A stretch of DNA of 64,000 nucleotides, from positions 62,001 through 126,000 of the forward strand of contig NZ_JAKIKU010000008.1 of NCBI RefSeq assembly GCF_023283985.1. Reading direction: 5' to 3'. Source of the stretch: Shewanella electrodiphila (GTDB lineage: Bacteria > Pseudomonadota > Gammaproteobacteria > Enterobacterales > Shewanellaceae). This document shows, piece after piece, positions 1-7,748 of this stretch. A model generated the notes under the pieces. It ran no database searches. It worked only from the letters and a program-made list of their open reading frames with translations, and was not told the origin of the DNA. Every line of letters starts with the position of its first letter. Position 1 is the stretch's first letter. Both the position numbers and the translations under genes were made by a program.

Positions 1-338
1 TATGTGTAGTTAGGCTCAGCATATTTAACCGCAGGGTGTTTACTGATCATTTTAATCGCGGCATCTAAATCACTGCCACTTTTTAACTCAAGTTTTGCAA
101 GACGACCTGATAATAAATGTTGAAATTTATCATCAATACCATCTAAATTCTTATCGGTTAACGTACCGTTCACTAAACGCTGTGCTGAAAGTCTTTCAAA
201 TTTAGTGACATTATCTTTATAAACCACAAGAATTTGATCTTTCTTGTATTCAACTTTGTTTTTAGCGATTGCAGGGGCAACATTTAGTGCCATAGTAGAA
301 GCAATTGCAATTGCAATTGGAGTCATTGTTTTTATCAT
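1..338 (-). CDS. Subtilisin-family (S8) serine protease, N-terminal part only
   Basis: This reading frame is open from an ATG at 338 to the left edge, so only about 112 N-terminal residues are visible. It starts with a secretion signal (MIKTMTPIAIAIASTMAL, then APAIA). An inhibitor-type propeptide follows, with the features DQILVVYKD near residue 35 and HPAVKYAEPNY near residue 105. The VKYAEPNY ending is typical of subtilisin prodomains (I9-like) just before the mature protease. The catalytic Asp, His and Ser would lie outside the window, so activity cannot be judged. Family knowledge suggests a secreted or surface protease that removes its own prodomain. It diverges from the curlin-repeat gene. 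An alternative start is the in-frame ATG at 326. Confidence 0.75.
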   Translation of the reverse strand, partial: MIKTMTPIAIAIASTMALNVAPAIAKNKVEYKKDQILVVYKDNVTKFERLSAQRLVNGTLTDKNLDGIDDKFQHLLSGRLAKLELKSGSDLDAAIKMISKHPAVKYAEPNYT

Positions 339-996
339 TTCTGGCTTTCCTATATTCCATTATTAATTCCCAGAACCGGTACCTCAACACTGGTAGCTTT
401 TCCATTAGCCTATTAAGCGAGTTGGTTTTCCACGAAGTGAAATCCGGAATTGTTGTAGCCTTTTGATTGTTGTCATAATGAAAGCAGAATAAAAGTAGCT
501 AAACCTTAAATAGTAATAAACTACTAATCCTATTAGTGTAAGCAATTCGCCTACAAACGAAAAACAACAACACAAAACCAAATATAACAACAACTTAAAA
601 TTTTGTAGTACGAAAGTTCTCTTGTTAAAAACCCTCAAAAATATAGCCATTCTTCCGATTGAGATAACTCTCTTCAATCCGTAAGTTAACTCTGTAACTT
701 GTCAAATCAGCTAAAGGATGCGGTTTAGTAATCAAATACGTCAGCAAAGAATTAAACCGATAAAGAGATATCGAATAAGCAATTTCTTAGGTTTATATTT
801 TGATTATTAATGCCCTAGCTAATTCATATTGATGAACGTCAATAACAAGTTTATTTACTTGCTCACCTTCAAATATCAGATAATCAACATTGGCTTTTTT
901 TAAGCCTGATTTGTTTGTATTTAGAAGGCGAATTTCAATATTGAAAGATAGTAAAACAGCTATCAACTCACTCAATATCCTTACAGGGAGCGTCAA
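339..996. other. Intergenic region between divergent protease and curlin-repeat genes
   Basis: About 660 bases separate the two divergent genes, so promoters for both must lie here. Two minus-strand open frames (405-677 and 793-1008) are present, but neither has a convincing ribosome binding site. The second would start inside the curlin gene. I see no tRNA, no clear riboswitch and no strong terminator. A GGGAG ribosome binding site lies six bases before the curlin ATG. Confidence 0.5.
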
Positions 997-2535
997 ATGA
1001 AGTCGCAAACAAAGTTATCGTTAATCTCACTCGCCATCGCTACTAGCCTCGCTTTACCCGTTTCAGCTACAGGATTATCACTGCCTGGTGTTGCATCCGT
1101 TGAAAAATCAGCAGAAGTTGCAGCTGCTGTTAATAACCAATCAACCGTAGAGCAAAATGGCCTAGGTCAGGATACGTCAGTATCACAATCAGGTTCACGC
1201 CATGTGGCTGAAGTCACCCAAAACGGAAATGATCAAATAGCTGAGGTTGTTCAATCTGGTGATTGGCAAGAGTCATATATAACTTCTGCAGGTGATGGGA
1301 ATCTTGTTACGACTAACCAAGTAGATGATTGGCATATTTCTAATGTCGCTATTACCGGTAATGATAACCAAGCGACCGTGAATCAATCAGGTTTTTGGAA
1401 TACCAGTGAAACTACTGCACTCGGTAACGAAAACATCGCTGACACTATGCAAGATGGATTTCAGAACAACAGCATCATTCAACATGTAGGTGATAGTAAC
1501 CTTACGCAATCCACACAATATGGTTCAGCTAACTTAGCAGTATTCCGTGTTGATGGTAATGGTAACGAAGGTGTCATCACTCAAGATGGTAATAATAACC
1601 AAGCAGGACTTGTCGCACCGGGTGGTACAGCCAATGTAGGTAATGACAATGTCTTATTCGTTGACCAATCAGGTGACGAAAACTTTGGTGCAGCCATTGG
1701 CGTATACGGCGACAGCAATAACATTGAAATCAATCAATCTGGTTATGCTAATACAGGGGTTGTGGCTAGTCTTACAGGTAATAGTAACGACATCGTTATC
1801 GACCAATCAGGTGATGTAAACAGCGCTGTGATTGAATTTGCAACTGGCGATGGCAATGAAGTCTATATCTACCAAGATGGTACAGATAACCAAGTAGGTG
1901 ATGCTAACATCGCTGTCATTTCTGGTAATGACAATGTCATCGATATCGATCAAGCTGGCATGTCTAATTTAACAGAATTTGAAACCAGCGGTGATGAAAA
2001 TACCGTCACAGTATTACAGGATGGTGAATCAAACTATGTCGCATCAGGGACTTATGGCTTTGGCAATGAGGTCAGCGTTAGCTCTGAAGGCATGAACAAT
2101 GAAGTCGCAGTGTTTGTTAATTTAGATGACAATATGGTGACAGTTGATCAGACAGGCGATACTAACTTTGCTTATGTAGATACTATTGGATTTGAAAATG
2201 AAGTGACTACTGAGCAAGTAGGTTCAGATAACGAAGCGAGCTTGACTAATATCGGTATTGCTCAAGTTATCGATATTGCTCAAGACGGTGAGTTTAACCT
2301 CACTGACGTAGTTGCTTTTGGCGATGAACACGTCGTTGATATTACTCAACAAGGTGACGGAAACTGGATTGGCGGTGATGAAGGTTACTTCTCAGTCGAT
2401 GGTTACAGCAATAACTTAACTATCTCGCAAATGGGTAATGATAACCTAGTCATTGGCTCACAAATCGGCGAAAACGGCATGATTAATGTTTCTCAAACCG
2501 GTGATTTCAATACTGCGACTGTATATCAAAATTAA
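997..2535 (+). CDS. Large secreted curlin-repeat (functional-amyloid-like) protein
   Basis: The 512-residue product has a signal peptide (cleavage probably after PVSA, residue 24) and a short linker. From about residue 48 to the end it is built of roughly 20 units of about 22 residues. Each unit carries two half-motifs, one like V-x-Q-x-G-x-x-N and one like x-G-x-x-N. This period and the Q/G/N ladder match the curlin repeats of CsgA and CsgB, which form a cross-beta solenoid. E. coli CsgA is about 150 residues with five repeats, so this protein is several times longer. It is also rich in Asp and Glu. It probably forms or decorates extracellular amyloid fibres. No csgG, csgE or csgF is visible here. 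A CsgD-like regulator lies convergently downstream. A GGGAG motif six bases upstream supports the start. Confidence 0.85.
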   Translation: MKSQTKLSLISLAIATSLALPVSATGLSLPGVASVEKSAEVAAAVNNQSTVEQNGLGQDTSVSQSGSRHVAEVTQNGNDQIAEVVQSGDWQESYITSAGDGNLVTTNQVDDWHISNVAITGNDNQATVNQSGFWNTSETTALGNENIADTMQDGFQNNSIIQHVGDSNLTQSTQYGSANLAVFRVDGNGNEGVITQDGNNNQAGLVAPGGTANVGNDNVLFVDQSGDENFGAAIGVYGDSNNIEINQSGYANTGVVASLTGNSNDIVIDQSGDVNSAVIEFATGDGNEVYIYQDGTDNQVGDANIAVISGNDNVIDIDQAGMSNLTEFETSGDENTVTVLQDGESNYVASGTYGFGNEVSVSSEGMNNEVAVFVNLDDNMVTVDQTGDTNFAYVDTIGFENEVTTEQVGSDNEASLTNIGIAQVIDIAQDGEFNLTDVVAFGDEHVVDITQQGDGNWIGGDEGYFSVDGYSNNLTISQMGNDNLVIGSQIGENGMINVSQTGDFNTATVYQN

Positions 2536-2562
2536 TATTCGAGTATTGACAACATAAAACAA

Positions 2563-2587
2563 AAAAGGGAGCTATATGCTCCCTTTT
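2563..2587. terminator. Bidirectional terminator between the curlin-repeat and csgD-like genes
   Basis: A perfect 10-bp stem (AAAAGGGAGC / GCTCCCTTTT) encloses a five-base TATAT loop. A-rich and T-rich flanks allow it to work in both directions for the two convergent genes. Confidence 0.85.
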
Positions 2588-2607
2588 GTTTTGATTTAAT
2601 CTATAAA

Positions 2608-3276
2608 TTACGCAAATTCAAAGTGGGCTTGATAAGTTTGTGCCCAACGTAATAACTCAACTCTATTTCGCGACTGAGTTTTACGAAAAATAGAAGAAAT
2701 ATGTGCTTTAACTGTGTGCTCGCTAATACATAAGCGATGGGCTATCTCTTTATTTCTCGCACCACTAGACACAAGTTGGATAATCGTTCTTTCGCGACTA
2801 GTTAGCATCTGAAGCATGGCAACTGTATCTGGTGGAATCTCCGTATTAGCATCTAACTTTTGTACTAATCTACGGAAAATTTTACTGATTAACGGCCTGT
2901 CATACCAAAGTTCATCAGCTACCATTTTACGCAGCCCTGTCAACATCAAGTCCATACGTTGATCGGAGTAGAGTAGCCCTCTTACGCCCAGTAATAACGC
3001 TGACTCTTGATCTAAGGAGCCTCGCTCAACTTGATATAAAGCAACTGGCACATGGTTAACCAAACGAGACACAAGTAAAGGTATCCCTTTACTGTCTAAA
3101 GCAGCGCCCTTTTGCGCCACCAAATAAAAACTGTTGGAATTTTTTTCTACTTCCAAATCACTAGCATGTTTAACTATCCTGGTTTTAAGACCTATTGATT
3201 CCGCAAGAATGGCCAAATTACATGGCGCTGCAACTTGGTGTAAGAAAACTAATTCATCAATATTTGAGCTCATCAC
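2608..3276 (-). CDS. CsgD-like LuxR/FixJ-family transcription regulator
   Basis: The 222-residue protein has an N-terminal receiver-like half without the usual acidic pocket and phospho-acceptor Asp. Its C-terminal LuxR-type helix-turn-helix lies at about residues 155-218 (LTSRERTIIQ, then NKEIAHRLCISEHTVKAHI). The spacing and the NR-x-x-x-x-x-WA ending resemble E. coli CsgD, the master activator of curli and biofilm matrix. It is convergent with the curlin-repeat gene, which suggests it regulates that gene; this is inference from position. Met1 and Met2 are both possible starts. Response to phosphorylation is unlikely given the missing Asp. Confidence 0.8.
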   Translation of the reverse strand: MMSSNIDELVFLHQVAAPCNLAILAESIGLKTRIVKHASDLEVEKNSNSFYLVAQKGAALDSKGIPLLVSRLVNHVPVALYQVERGSLDQESALLLGVRGLLYSDQRMDLMLTGLRKMVADELWYDRPLISKIFRRLVQKLDANTEIPPDTVAMLQMLTSRERTIIQLVSSGARNKEIAHRLCISEHTVKAHISSIFRKTQSRNRVELLRWAQTYQAHFEFA

Positions 3277-3493
3277 TTTTCTCCCTGAAAAGCATCCCTA
3301 ACATCCCGATCTAACGGGTTTCTTCCTGAATTTCGATAACAAAATAGTAACAATACTCAATCATAGTATATTTTAACTAGTTAATATGGTTTTTTTGTCA
3401 TACTAACGCATTAAATAAAACGATAAGTCCTTCTAATACCCTCTATTAATAGCATAAAAAAACTTAACTTCATGCTACAAAAAGCATAAAACA

Positions 3494-4105
3494 CTAATTT
3501 TTATTTTTTATCAGTGATGCTAACTGTTTATTATGCAATCGAGTAAGCACTACTAAAGCACTAATACCTCCTAATAAGGCCATCAACATGTCAGATTGAG
3601 TATCCCAGACGTAACCTTGAGTACCTAAAAATGCTTCTGCATCTTCACCTGTTCCAATAGCAACCCACCACTCGATTAATTCGTAAAAAGCTGAAAATGC
3701 CAGAACGAAACATACAGACAAAAACTGACACCAATACCCTAGTTGTAGTACTTGGTTTCTTAGCATGACCTCACGAGCTAAAATGACTGGAATAAACCCT
3801 TGAGCTAAATGGCCTATTTTGTCGTAATTATTTCTATCGCTCCCCATCCACTGCGCTATCCAATCAAATAAAGGCACTTCTGCATAGGTGTACTTAGCTC
3901 CAACGAGTAACACACAGCAATGAATGAGTATTAAAACATAGGAAAGTGGTGTTAACGGAAACCGATCACGTGTGAAAAATAAGATAGGAATTGCCAATAA
4001 GGCAGGTAATGCTTCTAACCACCATGTAAACATATCTTTAGGCGAAATGACTGACCAAACTAAAACTGCGCAATATATAACTATCCATATAACTTTCTTA
4101 TTCAA
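3494..4105 (-). CDS. yjdF: YjdF-family (DUF2238) inner-membrane protein
   Basis: The 203-residue polytopic membrane protein has about five hydrophobic segments, at roughly residues 5-22, 30-45, 53-70, 123-145 and 170-188. Conserved family features include the polar stretch YDKIGHLAQGF near residue 94, FYELIEWW near residue 140 and WDTQSDM near residue 168. The His, Glu and Asp residues inside or near membrane segments are characteristic of the DUF2238 family. Its biochemical function is not known. It lies on the same strand as the csgD-like gene with a 217-base gap, so it is probably a separate transcription unit. It diverges from serA. Confidence 0.75.
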   Translation of the reverse strand: MNKKVIWIVIYCAVLVWSVISPKDMFTWWLEALPALLAIPILFFTRDRFPLTPLSYVLILIHCCVLLVGAKYTYAEVPLFDWIAQWMGSDRNNYDKIGHLAQGFIPVILAREVMLRNQVLQLGYWCQFLSVCFVLAFSAFYELIEWWVAIGTGEDAEAFLGTQGYVWDTQSDMLMALLGGISALVVLTRLHNKQLASLIKNKN

Positions 4106-4256
4106 ACTAAATCCCTCTTAGATGATATTGTTCTAGAATTAGAATATTAACTTTAGCCATCTAGCCCTCTACAAGCGTTAAAAAAAGTGCTACTTTGGTC
4201 GGGCGTTTATATCAGCATAACATAAGCATAACTATTGATAAGAGGGTACCCATATC

Positions 4257-5486
4257 ATGGCGAAACACTCGCTTGACAAGGATAAGATAAAAATCCTGCT
4301 GTTGGAGGGCGTCCACCAAACTGCGGTCGATGTACTTGAGCGTGCAGGTTACACAAACATTGAATACCATAAAGCATCTTTACCTGAAGATGAGTTGCTG
4401 CAATCCATTAAGGATGCGCACTTTGTTGGTTTGCGTTCCCGTACTCAATTAACTGCAGACGTGTTAAATCATGCTGAAAAACTCGTCGCCATTGGTTGTT
4501 TCTGTATTGGCACAAACCAAGTTGATATCGCCACTGCTGAAAAGCTCGGTGTACCGGTATTTAATGCGCCTTTTTCTAATACCCGCAGTGTTGCAGAGTT
4601 AGTGTTAGGTGAAATCATCATGCTAATGCGCGGTATTCCTCAGCGAAATGCTCATGCCCATCGTGGTGGCTGGCTTAAAAGTGCCAGTGGCAGCTATGAG
4701 GTCCGTGGGAAAACCCTTGGTGTTATTGGTTACGGCCATATTGGTACTCAACTTGGTATTTTAGCTGAGACCTTAGGTATGCGAGTGGTTTTCTACGATA
4801 TTGAAGATAAGCTACCCCTAGGCAACGCAAGCCAAATTCATTCGTTAGAAACGTTATTAGGTGAAGCTGATGTGATCAGTTTGCATGTCCCTGAAACGCC
4901 TCAAACAAAAGATATGTTTGGTGAAAAAGAGTTTGCTCAAATGCGCGAGAAAAGTATTTTCATTAATGCATCTCGTGGCACTGTGGTTGATATCGACGCA
5001 CTATCAAATGCATTGAAATCAGGTCACCTTGCTGGCGCAGCTATCGATGTATTTCCAGTCGAGCCAAAATCAAATGATGACGAATTTATCAGCCCATTAC
5101 GCGGCCAAGATAATGTCATCATTACCCCGCATATTGGTGGCAGTACAGCTGAAGCACAAGAGAATATCGGCATTGAAGTTGCTGGCAAGCTAGCCAAATA
5201 TTCAGATAACGGTTCAACGGTTTCTGCAGTTAATTTCCCAGAAGTTTCTTTACCGCAACACAAAGGCACTTCGCGTTTACTGCACATTCACCATAACCGA
5301 CCTGGTGTATTGATTAAAATTAACCAAGCCTTCTCTGAAAAAGGCATTAACATTGCTGCACAATACCTGCAAACAACTGCAGAGATTGGTTATGTAGTAA
5401 TGGAAGTTGATTCGAATCAAGCAGAACAAGCCTTAGGCGAGTTAAAAGCAATTGAAGGTACGATTCGTACTCGCGTTTTATTTTAA
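4257..5486 (+). CDS. serA: D-3-phosphoglycerate dehydrogenase
   Basis: SerA oxidises 3-phosphoglycerate to 3-phosphohydroxypyruvate with NAD, the first committed step of serine synthesis in the cytoplasm. At 409 residues it matches the E. coli enzyme (410). The Rossmann NAD-binding motif G-Y-G-H-I-G-T is at residues 158-164. The catalytic Arg240, Glu269 and His292 are in the expected contexts (NASRGT, PVEP, TPHIGG). A C-terminal ACT domain at about residues 335-409 would bind serine for feedback inhibition. An AGAGGG motif upstream supports the ATG start. It is followed by its own terminator. Confidence 0.96.
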   Translation: MAKHSLDKDKIKILLLEGVHQTAVDVLERAGYTNIEYHKASLPEDELLQSIKDAHFVGLRSRTQLTADVLNHAEKLVAIGCFCIGTNQVDIATAEKLGVPVFNAPFSNTRSVAELVLGEIIMLMRGIPQRNAHAHRGGWLKSASGSYEVRGKTLGVIGYGHIGTQLGILAETLGMRVVFYDIEDKLPLGNASQIHSLETLLGEADVISLHVPETPQTKDMFGEKEFAQMREKSIFINASRGTVVDIDALSNALKSGHLAGAAIDVFPVEPKSNDDEFISPLRGQDNVIITPHIGGSTAEAQENIGIEVAGKLAKYSDNGSTVSAVNFPEVSLPQHKGTSRLLHIHHNRPGVLIKINQAFSEKGINIAAQYLQTTAEIGYVVMEVDSNQAEQALGELKAIEGTIRTRVLF

Positions 5487-5537
5487 CCACCAGTGTTAAT
5501 TTGACGTACTTTTAGTTGTACAGGTGAACTGTGAAAT

Positions 5538-5575
5538 AAAGCTATCTTCATTCAATTGGAGATAGCTTTTTCTTT
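5538..5575 (+). terminator. Rho-independent terminator of serA
   Basis: A perfect 10-bp stem (AAAGCTATCT / AGATAGCTTT) with a 12-base loop is followed by a T-rich run, 50 bases after the serA stop codon. Confidence 0.85.
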
Positions 5576-5639
5576 TGAGCGTTAATGATTTCCGTTACAC
5601 TCAATCCATATATCTGTTGGTCATCTTAGGAATTAGTTT

Positions 5640-6599
5640 ATGACACTTGCAACGACTCTGCCTGATTGGGATTTTTTACATACCTCTCCTGACTTATTAG
5701 TCGCCAATCTTACTCATTTAGGCTTAATTGAAATAACCGGTGAACAGGGAAAAACCTTTATTCACGGTCAAGTGACGACTGACATCATGTCATTACAGGA
5801 TGATCAATGGCGTTGGGGTGCACATTGCGATGCGAAAGGTAAAATGCTTTCAAGCTTTAGAACCTTTTCAATTGCTGAGCAGCTATTTGCCCTATTACCT
5901 GCTTCAGTCCTGCCTCTGAGCTTAGCTCAATGGCAAAAATATGCCGTTTTCAGTAAAGCTGAATTAATTGATGTTACCGCTGATAAAATCATTCTGGGTT
6001 TGGCAGGGAAAAATGCGGCAGCATTTATTGCCCAGCAATTTGGTGACATCACAGCTGAATTAACCACAGTTGCAGATACTATTATCCTTAAAGATGGTGA
6101 ACGTTTCATTGTTATCACAGAAGCCGTAAAAGCCCATGAGTTAGTTGCAGCTTCAGAACAAGTTTTACAAGAGGCTGCCACTTGGCAAGCTCTTGAAATC
6201 AAGTCAGGTTATGCCAATATTGATGCTAACCACAGTGGCGAATTTGTTCCTCAAATGTGTAATGTACAAGCAGTCAACGGTATCAGCTTTGAAAAAGGCT
6301 GTTACATGGGGCAAGAAACAATCGCAAGAATGAAGTATCGCGGCGGTAATAAGCGTGCTTTATATATCCTTACCGGAACCACATCAGAAACAGTTAGCAG
6401 CGAAACTCAAATTGAAATTGCTGATGAAGACGGATTTCGTCGTGCAGGTAAAGTCATTGAGTCAGTACAGCATGAAGGTAAAGTCTTACTCACTGCGGTT
6501 CTTGCTAACGACACAGAAAATGATGCAAAACTGCGTATTAAAGAAGATGAAACAAGTGAGCTCAGTGTTATTGCACTGCCTTACTCGTTGGAAGATTAA
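5640..6599 (+). CDS. ygfZ: tRNA-modifying / Fe-S maintenance protein YgfZ
   Basis: YgfZ is a folate-binding relative of the glycine-cleavage T-protein. It supports assembly or repair of certain Fe-S enzymes, including the tRNA methylthiotransferase MiaB. The diagnostic motif K-G-C-Y-M-G-Q-E is at residues 219-226, with the conserved Cys221. It is preceded by the family-typical N-G-I-S-F-E. The 319-residue length fits the family (E. coli 326). It sits alone between the serA and ygfZ terminators and is convergent with the HD-GYP gene. Confidence 0.93.
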   Translation: MTLATTLPDWDFLHTSPDLLVANLTHLGLIEITGEQGKTFIHGQVTTDIMSLQDDQWRWGAHCDAKGKMLSSFRTFSIAEQLFALLPASVLPLSLAQWQKYAVFSKAELIDVTADKIILGLAGKNAAAFIAQQFGDITAELTTVADTIILKDGERFIVITEAVKAHELVAASEQVLQEAATWQALEIKSGYANIDANHSGEFVPQMCNVQAVNGISFEKGCYMGQETIARMKYRGGNKRALYILTGTTSETVSSETQIEIADEDGFRRAGKVIESVQHEGKVLLTAVLANDTENDAKLRIKEDETSELSVIALPYSLED

Positions 6600-6626
6600 T
6601 CATTTATCTTGGTACAGTAGTAAAGC

Positions 6627-6663
6627 AAAAAAGGATAAATACATTAAGTATTTATCCTTTTTT
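6627..6663. terminator. Bidirectional terminator between ygfZ and the HD-GYP gene
   Basis: A perfect 16-bp stem (AAAAAAGGATAAATAC with its complement) has a five-base ATTAA loop. A and T runs on the two arms serve both convergent genes. Confidence 0.9.
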
Positions 6664-6701
6664 ATATAATAAGATATGAAGAAACAATATTTTATAACAC
6701 G

Positions 6702-7721
6702 CTAGAATGACTCTTCATGCTCGGCTTTGATCAATTTCACATCATCCATGACAGATTTAAATTTCTCAACCAGTTCTGGATCAAAGTGCTTACCTGATTC
6801 TTTCTCAATCAAACTCAACGTATCTTCCACTGTCCAAGCTTTCTTATAAGGTCTTGCCGATGTCAGTGCATCAAACACATCAGCGATAGCAATAATACGC
6901 CCTTCAATCGGAATATCTTCACCAACAAGCCCGTAAGGATAGCCACTGCCATCCCACTTTTCATGATGACTAATAGCAATTCTTTTGGCCATTTGTAATA
7001 AAGGGTCATCATGTTCACCAATGATTTCAGCACCGATTGCTGCATGAGCTTGCATTTCTTTCCACTCATCCGCATCTAGCTTTCCTGGTTTCTTGAGAAT
7101 GGCATCTGGTGTACCGATTTTACCAATGTCATGCATAGGCGCTGCATTATATAGCAGTTCACAAAACCGAGAGGAATGCCCTGCAGCCATAGCAAGTAAT
7201 CTTGCATAATGACTCATACGAACAACATGCAATCCTGTTTCATTATCTTTGTATTCTGCAGCTCGCCCTAATCTGCGAATAATTTCAAAACGCGTTTCTT
7301 TTAGCTCTTTAGTACGATGTTCCACTTCCGACTCTAATAACCTTTTTTGGTCGTATAAACTTAAATGTGTTTTAACCCGCGCTTTAACGACTGCAGGGCT
7401 TACAGGTTTAGTAATATAATCAACTGCGCCGAGCGCAAAGCCTTTAGTTTCATCTTCAGTATCAGAAAGTGCTGTCACAAATATCACGGGAATATGGCAG
7501 GTTAACGGTTCATTTTTCAGTTTTTGACATACTTCATACCCATTCATTCCAGGCATCATTACATCAAGCAATATTAAATCAGGAGATGATTTTTGTGCGA
7601 GAGCTAGCGCTTTAGGTCCATCTATGGCAACTTTGATTTTGTAATCACTACCCAAAATCCCGACTAAGATATCGATATTCTCAGGCGTATCATCAACTAT
7701 CAGCACAGTCGCTTTTTCCAT
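6702..7721 (-). CDS. Response regulator with HD-GYP domain (probable c-di-GMP phosphodiesterase)
   Basis: The 339-residue protein joins an N-terminal receiver domain to an HD-GYP domain. In the receiver (about residues 1-120) the acidic pair Asp10/Asp11, phospho-acceptor Asp53, Thr83 and Lys105 are all present. A coiled linker leads to the HD-GYP domain at about residues 145-320. There His197-Asp198, Lys201, His252-His253 and the G-Y-P at 260-262 are intact. Family knowledge predicts hydrolysis of cyclic di-GMP, controlled by phosphorylation. It lies 27 bases downstream of the giant hybrid kinase on the same strand, so the two are probably co-transcribed as a two-component pair. The likely outcome is control of biofilm or motility. 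Confidence 0.9.
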   Translation of the reverse strand: MEKATVLIVDDTPENIDILVGILGSDYKIKVAIDGPKALALAQKSSPDLILLDVMMPGMNGYEVCQKLKNEPLTCHIPVIFVTALSDTEDETKGFALGAVDYITKPVSPAVVKARVKTHLSLYDQKRLLESEVEHRTKELKETRFEIIRRLGRAAEYKDNETGLHVVRMSHYARLLAMAAGHSSRFCELLYNAAPMHDIGKIGTPDAILKKPGKLDADEWKEMQAHAAIGAEIIGEHDDPLLQMAKRIAISHHEKWDGSGYPYGLVGEDIPIEGRIIAIADVFDALTSARPYKKAWTVEDTLSLIEKESGKHFDPELVEKFKSVMDDVKLIKAEHEESF

Positions 7722-7748
7722 GTTAATTACCTATATCTTTGCTTAATA

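Noticed and set aside
340..480. c-di-GMP riboswitch in the leader of the protease gene
   Set aside because: Some GGTACC and GGCTA strings are present on the minus strand, but the conserved GEMM blocks are not.
405..677. 90-codon minus-strand frame between the protease and curlin-repeat genes
   Set aside because: No convincing ribosome binding site, low-complexity Leu/Tyr/Cys-rich composition in AT-rich DNA, and no recognisable family.
793..1008. 71-codon minus-strand frame overlapping the curlin-repeat start
   Set aside because: The residues look protein-like, but the start lies inside the curlin-repeat gene without a ribosome binding site and would run across its promoter. Conservation in relatives would be needed to revive it.
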